From assembly GCF_024464595.1 (NCBI RefSeq), contig NZ_JANHAW010000002.1, positions 806,001-870,000 of the forward strand: a stretch of 64,000 bases of DNA, given 5' to 3'. The translations under genes were made by a program, and so were the position numbers. This document shows positions 59,228 to 64,000 of this stretch, piece by piece. The notes under the pieces are model-generated. The model had not been told where the DNA came from. It saw only the letters and a program-made list of their open reading frames with translations, and ran no database searches. Within the stretch, counting starts at the first letter, position 1. Every line of letters begins with the position of its first letter. The stretch is from Halobellus litoreus. Its GTDB lineage: Archaea > Halobacteriota > Halobacteria > Halobacteriales > Haloferacaceae.

Positions 59228-61387
59228 ATGAGTAACGACACGGAAGCCGACGAGAACGCCCCCGAAGAGGGGGGCGGCGTCACCGACGAGGTGCCAGAGT
59301 CGCCGCCGTCAGACGGCGGTGACGGGGTCACCGACGGCGTCGCCGACGAACCGTCCGACGGTCCCGTCGGGCCCGACGAGCGCGGCGACGTACCCGGGAG
59401 CCAGAACGGCCACTCGGATGGGGCCGTCGAGGGAACCATCGACGACCTCGGGAGCGACGTGGAAGTCGACGCCGAGGTCGCAGAGGACGTCGACGAGGAC
59501 GACCTCCTCGGCGGACTCAAGATCGACTCCACCAGCGAGATCGACGTCCCGGATCGACTCGTCGATCAGGTCATCGGCCAGGAGCACGCCCGCGACGTAG
59601 TGATGAAGGCCGCCAAGCAGCGGCGGCACGTGATGATGATCGGCTCGCCCGGGACGGGCAAGTCGATGCTGGCGAAGGCGATGTCCGAACTCCTGCCCCC
59701 GGAGGAACTCCAGGACGTCCTCGTCTATCACAACCCCGACGACGGGAACAACCCCAAGGTGCGGACCGTTCCCGCCGGGAAGGGCGAACAGATCGTCGAG
59801 GCCCACAAGGAGGAGGCGAGAAAGCGCAACCAGATGCGCTCGTTCCTCATGTGGATCATCATCGCCATCGTCATCGGCTACTCGTTCATCATCGCCGGGC
59901 AGATCCTGCTCGGCATCCTCGCAGCCGGTGTCATCTACCTCGCCTTCCGCTACGGCTCTCGCGGCGGCGACGCGATGGTGCCGAACCTCATCGTCAACAA
60001 CGCCGAGACGACGACGGCCCCGTTCGAGGACGCGACCGGCGCACACGCCGGCGCGCTGCTCGGCGACGTCCGTCACGACCCGTTCCAGTCCGGCGGGATG
60101 GAGACGCCGAGCCACGACCGCGTCGAGCCCGGCGCGATCCACAAGGCGAACAAGGGCGTGCTGTTCATCGACGAGATCAACACGCTCGACATCCGCAGCC
60201 AGCAGCACCTGATGACGGCGATCCAGGAGGGCGAGTTCCACATCACGGGCCAGTCCGAGCGCTCCTCGGGCGCGATGGTCCAGACCGAGCCCGTCCCGAC
60301 TGACTTCATCATGATCGCCGCGGGGAACCTCGACGCGATGGAGAACATGCACCCCGCCCTGCGCTCGCGGATCAAGGGCTACGGGTACGAGGTGTACATG
60401 GACGACACCATCGAGGACACCCCCGAGATGCGCCGGAAGTACGCCCGCTTCGTGGCCCAGGAGGTCGCGAAGGACGGTCGGCTGCCGGAGTACTCCGCGG
60501 AGGCCATCGAGGAGGTCATCCTCGAGGCGCGGCGTCGCGCCGGTCGCAAGGGCCACCTGACGCTCAAGCTCCGGAACCTGGGCGGTCTGGTCCGCGTCGC
60601 GGGCGACATCGCCCGCTCGGACGACGCCGACTTCGTCACGCGCGATCACGTGCTGCAGGCGAAGGGCCGCAGCCGCTCGATCGAGCAGCAGCTCGCCGAC
60701 GACTACATCGAGCGCCGGAAGGACTACGAGCTCCAGGTCTCGGAGGGCTACGAGGTCGGCCGCGTCAACGGCCTCGCCGTGATGGGCGAGGACTCGGGGA
60801 TCATGCTCCCCGTGATGGCCGAGGTCACCCCCTCGCAGGGGCCCGGTGAGGTCATCGCCACCGGACAGTTGAAGGAGATGGCCCAGGAGTCGGTCTCGAA
60901 CGTCTCGGCGATCATCAAGAAGTTCTCCGACGAGAACATCTCGGAGATGGACATCCACATCCAGTTCGTCCAGGCGGGCCAACAGGGCGTCGACGGCGAC
61001 TCCGCCTCGATCACGGTCGCGACCGCGGTGATCTCCGCGCTCGAGAACATGGGCGTGGACCAGTCGCTGGCGATGACCGGCTCGCTGTCGGTCCGCGGCG
61101 ACGTGCTCCCGGTCGGCGGGGTCACCCACAAGATCGAGGCCGCCGCCAAGTCCGGCTGCGACCGGGTCATCATCCCCGCGGCGAACCTCCAGGACGTGAT
61201 GATCGAAGAGGAGTACGAGGAGATGGTCGAGATCATTCCAGTCTCACACATCAGCGAGGTCCTCGACATCGCCCTCGAGGGCGAACCCGAGAAGGACTCG
61301 CTCGTCGACCGCCTCAAGAGCATCACCGGGTCGGCGCTGTCACAGGGCGAGGGCGTCTCCGGACCGTCCAGTCCGAGCCCGCAGTAA
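59228..61387 (+). CDS. lonB: Membrane-bound ATP-dependent protease LonB
   Basis: The essential archaeal Lon protease; 719 residues. A long acidic disordered N-terminus (1-100) precedes the AAA domain, with Walker A GSPGTGKSM at 139-147, and two transmembrane helices are inserted (about 204-244: FLMWIIIAIVIGYSFIIAGQ then GILAAGVIYLAF). Walker B VLFIDEIN follows. The protease domain has catalytic Ser592 (DGDSAS) and Lys635 (THKIEA). TATA-like AGTATATC at about 59185 gives a leader of about 16 bases. Controls membrane and carotenoid homeostasis in known haloarchaea. Confidence 0.96.
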   Translation: MSNDTEADENAPEEGGGVTDEVPESPPSDGGDGVTDGVADEPSDGPVGPDERGDVPGSQNGHSDGAVEGTIDDLGSDVEVDAEVAEDVDEDDLLGGLKIDSTSEIDVPDRLVDQVIGQEHARDVVMKAAKQRRHVMMIGSPGTGKSMLAKAMSELLPPEELQDVLVYHNPDDGNNPKVRTVPAGKGEQIVEAHKEEARKRNQMRSFLMWIIIAIVIGYSFIIAGQILLGILAAGVIYLAFRYGSRGGDAMVPNLIVNNAETTTAPFEDATGAHAGALLGDVRHDPFQSGGMETPSHDRVEPGAIHKANKGVLFIDEINTLDIRSQQHLMTAIQEGEFHITGQSERSSGAMVQTEPVPTDFIMIAAGNLDAMENMHPALRSRIKGYGYEVYMDDTIEDTPEMRRKYARFVAQEVAKDGRLPEYSAEAIEEVILEARRRAGRKGHLTLKLRNLGGLVRVAGDIARSDDADFVTRDHVLQAKGRSRSIEQQLADDYIERRKDYELQVSEGYEVGRVNGLAVMGEDSGIMLPVMAEVTPSQGPGEVIATGQLKEMAQESVSNVSAIIKKFSDENISEMDIHIQFVQAGQQGVDGDSASITVATAVISALENMGVDQSLAMTGSLSVRGDVLPVGGVTHKIEAAAKSGCDRVIIPAANLQDVMIEEEYEEMVEIIPVSHISEVLDIALEGEPEKDSLVDRLKSITGSALSQGEGVSGPSSPSPQ

Positions 61388-61393
61388 CGCACG

Positions 61394-62275
61394 ATACCCC
61401 AGTGGGCGGCGTTCGCCGGCTTCGCGATCGTCGTCACCGCGGGCTTACTCCTGCTTTCTCACGCCTCTAGCGGCGTCCTCAGGGACGCGCGAGACGACGC
61501 CGCGGACGCGTCACCGAGCGCCGACGACCTCGGGGAACCGACCAGCGGCGCGTTCGGTCGCGACGAGGGCGACGACGCCGACGACGGGACCGTCACGCTC
61601 CCGAAGTCCGGAGTCGAGTTCCGGCCCGCTCCGGGCCACCCCGACAGCGGTCCGAGTGAGCCGCGACCGACCGAGCTCTCGACGGCGTCGCTGCTGGCGA
61701 ACGTCGCCCTCTCGCAGGGCCTGTTCGGCGTGCTGTTGCTCGCCGGGGCGTGGTACGCCGAAATTCCGGCGTGGGCGTTCGGCGTCGCCGCCGAGACGGT
61801 CACGCTCGGGGGCGTCGCGCTCGGCGCGGGCCTCGGGCTCGCGCTCTACGCCGCCAACGAGGCCGGTGCGGCCGCGGGAGCGCGGTTCGGCCTCGGCGAG
61901 GGCGACCGACTGCGGAGCGCGCTCGCCCCCGACTCCGCGGTCGGGTGGGCCGCGCTGCTGTTCGTCGTCCTACCCGTGATCGCCGGGTTCGAGGAGTTGC
62001 TGTTCCGCGGCGCGCTCGTCGGCGTTCTCGCGGCCGGCTACGACGTCTCGCCGTGGGTCTTGGCGCTCCTGTCTTCGGTCGCGTTCGGCGTCGGCCACGG
62101 CGCGCAGGGGCGGATCGGAATCCTCGTCACCGGCGCGCTCGGGTTCGTTCTCGCGGCGGCGTTCGTCGCGACTGGGAGCCTGCTCGTCGTCTTCGTCGCC
62201 CACTACCTCGTGAACGCGCTGGAGTTCGTCGTCCACGAGGGCCTGGACGTCGAGTGGCCGCGCGAGACGGCGTGA
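61394..62275 (+). CDS. CPBP-family intramembrane protease, start codon absent or non-canonical
   Basis: The frame is the same as lonB's and resumes right after its stop (61385-61387): ATA at 61394 then PQWAAFAGFAIVVTAGLLLL, a convincing first membrane helix, an Asp-rich linker, further helices, the protease motif FEELLFRGAL (EExxxR), and later conserved His in VGHGAQG and VAHYLVNALEF. No ATG, GTG or TTG occurs between the lonB stop and GTG 61730, which lies after the first helix. So the 293-residue reading needs ATA or ACG as start, an error in the sequence, or stop readthrough; the alternative is a truncated protein from GTG 61730. Confidence 0.65.
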   Translation: MPQWAAFAGFAIVVTAGLLLLSHASSGVLRDARDDAADASPSADDLGEPTSGAFGRDEGDDADDGTVTLPKSGVEFRPAPGHPDSGPSEPRPTELSTASLLANVALSQGLFGVLLLAGAWYAEIPAWAFGVAAETVTLGGVALGAGLGLALYAANEAGAAAGARFGLGEGDRLRSALAPDSAVGWAALLFVVLPVIAGFEELLFRGALVGVLAAGYDVSPWVLALLSSVAFGVGHGAQGRIGILVTGALGFVLAAAFVATGSLLVVFVAHYLVNALEFVVHEGLDVEWPRETA

Positions 62276-62325
62276 GCCGGCCATCCGCCCCGACCGTTTT
62301 TGTTCCTTGGGCGCGCTCTCCCGGT

Positions 62326-62655
62326 ATGGAACGTCGCACGCAGACGATACTCCAGTCGGTGCTCATCGGCTATCTCGTGTTGCTGCTGGCGTCGCTCGTC
62401 GTCGACAACCCGGTCGTGACGACGGCCGCCGACCTCGGGTTCGCCGTCGTCGCCGGCTACTTCGGGTATGTAGTCTACGCGAACCGCTCGCCGTCGGACG
62501 ACGTGCGCGTCGTCTACGTCACGGCCGCGGCGCTCGTGCTTGCCGGCCTCGCGCAGCTGCTCGCGCTGCTGCCCGGATTCGGCATCGCCGCGCTGGCCTC
62601 GACCGTCTTCTTCGTCGTGGGGTTCGTGGGGTACTTTCTGCTGCGGTGGCGGTGA
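62326..62655 (+). CDS. Small four-helix membrane protein
   Basis: 109 residues: four hydrophobic segments (SVLIGYLVLLLASLVV; AADLGFAVVAGYFGYVVYA; VVYVTAAALVLAGLAQLLALL; ALASTVFFVVGFVGYFLLRWR) with N-terminal MERRTQTILQ. Function unknown. It follows the CPBP gene by 50 bases and has a T-rich TATA-like segment (GTTTTTG) near 62296, 30 bases before the ATG. Confidence 0.75.
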   Translation: MERRTQTILQSVLIGYLVLLLASLVVDNPVVTTAADLGFAVVAGYFGYVVYANRSPSDDVRVVYVTAAALVLAGLAQLLALLPGFGIAALASTVFFVVGFVGYFLLRWR

Positions 62656-62700
62656 GTTCCGAGGTCGTCTCGTCCGCGGACCCCCGTCGCACGCCCGCCA

Positions 62701-63153
62701 TCACTCGGATTCGATCTCCCGCAGGCGCTCCGCCACCGACGCCGGTGCACCGCCCGGCGCGTCGCGGACGCGGTGGTCCGGAACCACGAGCGGCACCGGG
62801 TTCTCCGCGAGCGCGGTGCGGGCGGTTTCGACGTCCGCGGACTCGTCGGGGTCGAGACCGGCCATTCGGATCACGCGGTCGAGCGACACCGTCTCGCCGT
62901 GGGGAACGTTCCGCGCGGCCTCCAGCACACGGCGGTGCTCCGTGGGCACCGTGAGTCCGATCTCGACGTCGGCGAGGTGGTCGGCCTCGCCGTCGAGGTA
63001 GGCGAAGACGCGGTCGAGAACCGGATGCTCCGCACCTGCATCGGCCGGGACGGTCTCGGGGAACGACACGCCGACGACGCGGCCGCTCGCGATGCCGATC
63101 TCGACCGCTCGACCCAGTCGCTCCGACTCGCGGGCGAAGATCCCGACGTCCAT
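62701..63153 (-). CDS. MGMT-like protein lacking the active-site cysteine
   Basis: 150 residues related to methylated-DNA-protein cysteine methyltransferases. The winged-helix part VPHGETVSLDRVIRMAGL (83-100) matches IPYGETRSYGEIA-type helices, and AENPVPLVVPDHRV (116-129) matches NPxxxxxPCHRV, but Asp126 stands where the alkyl-accepting Cys should be. Such proteins cannot repair by methyl transfer and may instead recognise alkylated DNA like ATL proteins, which carry Trp or Ala there. ATG 63153 is fixed by family start. Confidence 0.85.
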   Translation of the reverse strand: MDVGIFARESERLGRAVEIGIASGRVVGVSFPETVPADAGAEHPVLDRVFAYLDGEADHLADVEIGLTVPTEHRRVLEAARNVPHGETVSLDRVIRMAGLDPDESADVETARTALAENPVPLVVPDHRVRDAPGGAPASVAERLREIESE

Positions 63154-63296
63154 ACCCGCCCGTTGTGGATCCCCGGTCTTGAACCTTGACAGGTGACGCG
63201 CGCGGGCCACGGTGTCCGGCCCACGCGACGGTGGCCACGGTATCCGGCTCACACGACGGTGGCCGATGGGCGACCGACGGCCCGGGTCGGACGCGG

Positions 63297-64000
63297 CTAC
63301 GTCTCGTCGGCGTGCTCGAACGTGGCGTCCAGCAGTTTCCGCTCGGCCCTCCGGACGTGCGCGTGGAACGCCGAACTCGAGATGTCGAGAACGTCCGACA
63401 GGTCGCTCCCCGTCGATCCCTTCGGCGAGTCGAAGTACCCGCTGTGGTACGCGAGTTCGAGCACCTCCTGCTGTCGCGGCGTGAGCCGGTCGAGGACGTC
63501 GCGGCTGAACGTCCGTGAGGTCCCGTCCGAGGTCCGATCGCGCTTGGCGCGCAGCGTGGAGTCGGCGTAGCGAGTGGTGACGGCGTCGACCGCACGCCGG
63601 ACGTCGTAGGAGGTCGGAATGGTAGCCGTGACGCGACACCCCCCGCCGTCGGCGGTGATGTCCCGGAGCGTGATGCCGTGCTCCGCGAGGTACGAGCCGA
63701 TGAACTGGCTGGTGAACCGGATCTGGATGACCGAGCCCTCGTTGCTCTCGATCAACCGAGCGTTCCGAACCTCCGGGGCCTGCTCGGCACGGTCCAGGAG
63801 CGTCTCCGGGTCGGCGTCGTGGACCCGGGCGAAGACCAGCGTCGAATCGTCGGACTGGGTGATCGTTCCCTCGAGTTCGATCCGGCAGCCGACGTCCCGC
63901 GGGAACCGCAGGAAGAAACACGAGCGGTCGGTGATATCGAACTCCAGTTCGATCAGCTGAGTCGAGAGCAACGCCTGCTTGCGGTCGATCGACACGAGCG
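63297..64000 (-). CDS. Bat-type transcriptional regulator, C-terminal part (5' end outside window)
   Basis: About 232 residues visible. Contains the bacterio-opsin-activator domain (LIELEFDITDRSCFFLRFPR near 15-34) and the C-terminal HTH_10 domain: LTPRQQEVLELAYHSGYFDS, then SDLSDVLDISSSAFHAHVRR near 200-219. The regulator probably senses a signal through N-terminal domains beyond the window, since the frame stays open at 64000; the GTG at 63995 is unlikely to be its start because it lies within a usual linker (RKQALLS). Target genes unknown. Confidence 0.85.
   Translation of the reverse strand, partial: LVSIDRKQALLSTQLIELEFDITDRSCFFLRFPRDVGCRIELEGTITQSDDSTLVFARVHDADPETLLDRAEQAPEVRNARLIESNEGSVIQIRFTSQFIGSYLAEHGITLRDITADGGGCRVTATIPTSYDVRRAVDAVTTRYADSTLRAKRDRTSDGTSRTFSRDVLDRLTPRQQEVLELAYHSGYFDSPKGSTGSDLSDVLDISSSAFHAHVRRAERKLLDATFEHADET

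Noticed and set aside
59309-61129. 606-residue minus-strand open frame
   Set aside because: Antisense to lonB.

Overview
The window is a stretch of haloarchaeal chromosome. The signs are high GC content, very acidic proteins, TATA boxes about 26-30 bases before many start codons (leaderless transcripts), and archaeal markers throughout: B-family DNA polymerase with an intein, archaeal S-adenosylmethionine synthetase, membrane-bound LonB protease, a thermosome subunit, Dph2, RNase P component 4, CetZ and a Bat-type regulator. It looks like Haloferacales/Halobacteriales; the sequence alone does not fix the genus. Genes are dense and no intact insertion sequence, prophage or CRISPR array was seen.

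Layout. 1-5.0 kb: end of polB (with an intein tail) and the sufCBD iron-sulfur assembly operon. 5.1-15.0 kb: a minus-strand type IV pilus/type II secretion-like system made of a secretion ATPase, a TadC-like membrane platform, several membrane-anchored or pilin-like subunits and a coiled-coil protein, with a CetZ tubulin homologue divergent from it. 16-24.8 kb: phosphatase-superfamily protein, PolX, a Mut7-C protein, a CPBP protein, a DUF302 protein and an MBL-fold protein, then small-repeat and AT-rich gaps. 25-37.6 kb: tRNA-Arg(CCU) with duplicated 3'-end repeats, tatA, peroxiredoxin, HD protein, MscS, YhbY, RNase P subunit, universal stress protein, two GT4 glycosyltransferases, ThiI, S-adenosylmethionine synthetase and a CYTH protein. 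37.7-45.5 kb: an A1-type haem-copper oxidase operon (subunit II, fused I+III, IV) facing a convergent operon of three polytopic membrane proteins and a zinc-finger membrane protein. 45.7-64 kb: FKBP, a RAD55-like/MinD pair, YlbF, Dph2, small enzymes, methyltransferase, GT2, thermosome, SAM hydrolase, NMN adenylyltransferase, LonB, a CPBP protein lacking a normal start codon, an MGMT-like protein without its cysteine, and the end of a Bat-type regulator.

The most unusual observation concerns regulation. Three promoters in the pilus-like locus (before 10005, 13974 and 15007) and one 33 kb away (before the MinD-like gene at 48244) have the same geometry: a TATA-like box, 7 bases, the heptamer GGGACCA, 8 bases, then ATG. 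This suggests one regulon joining the secretion ATPase/platform, its subunits and a MinD plus degenerate RAD55-like pair, with CetZ next to it. It is the best candidate here for an undescribed, spatially controlled surface-appendage or secretion system.

Other points to examine: a tRNA-Arg 3'-end repeat resembling an old integration site, an operator-like palindrome over the TATA box of a universal stress gene, a Cys-to-Asp MGMT-like protein, two CPBP proteins with anomalies, and several in-frame 30-bp tandem repeats. DUF numbers are from memory and should be taken as labels to check.
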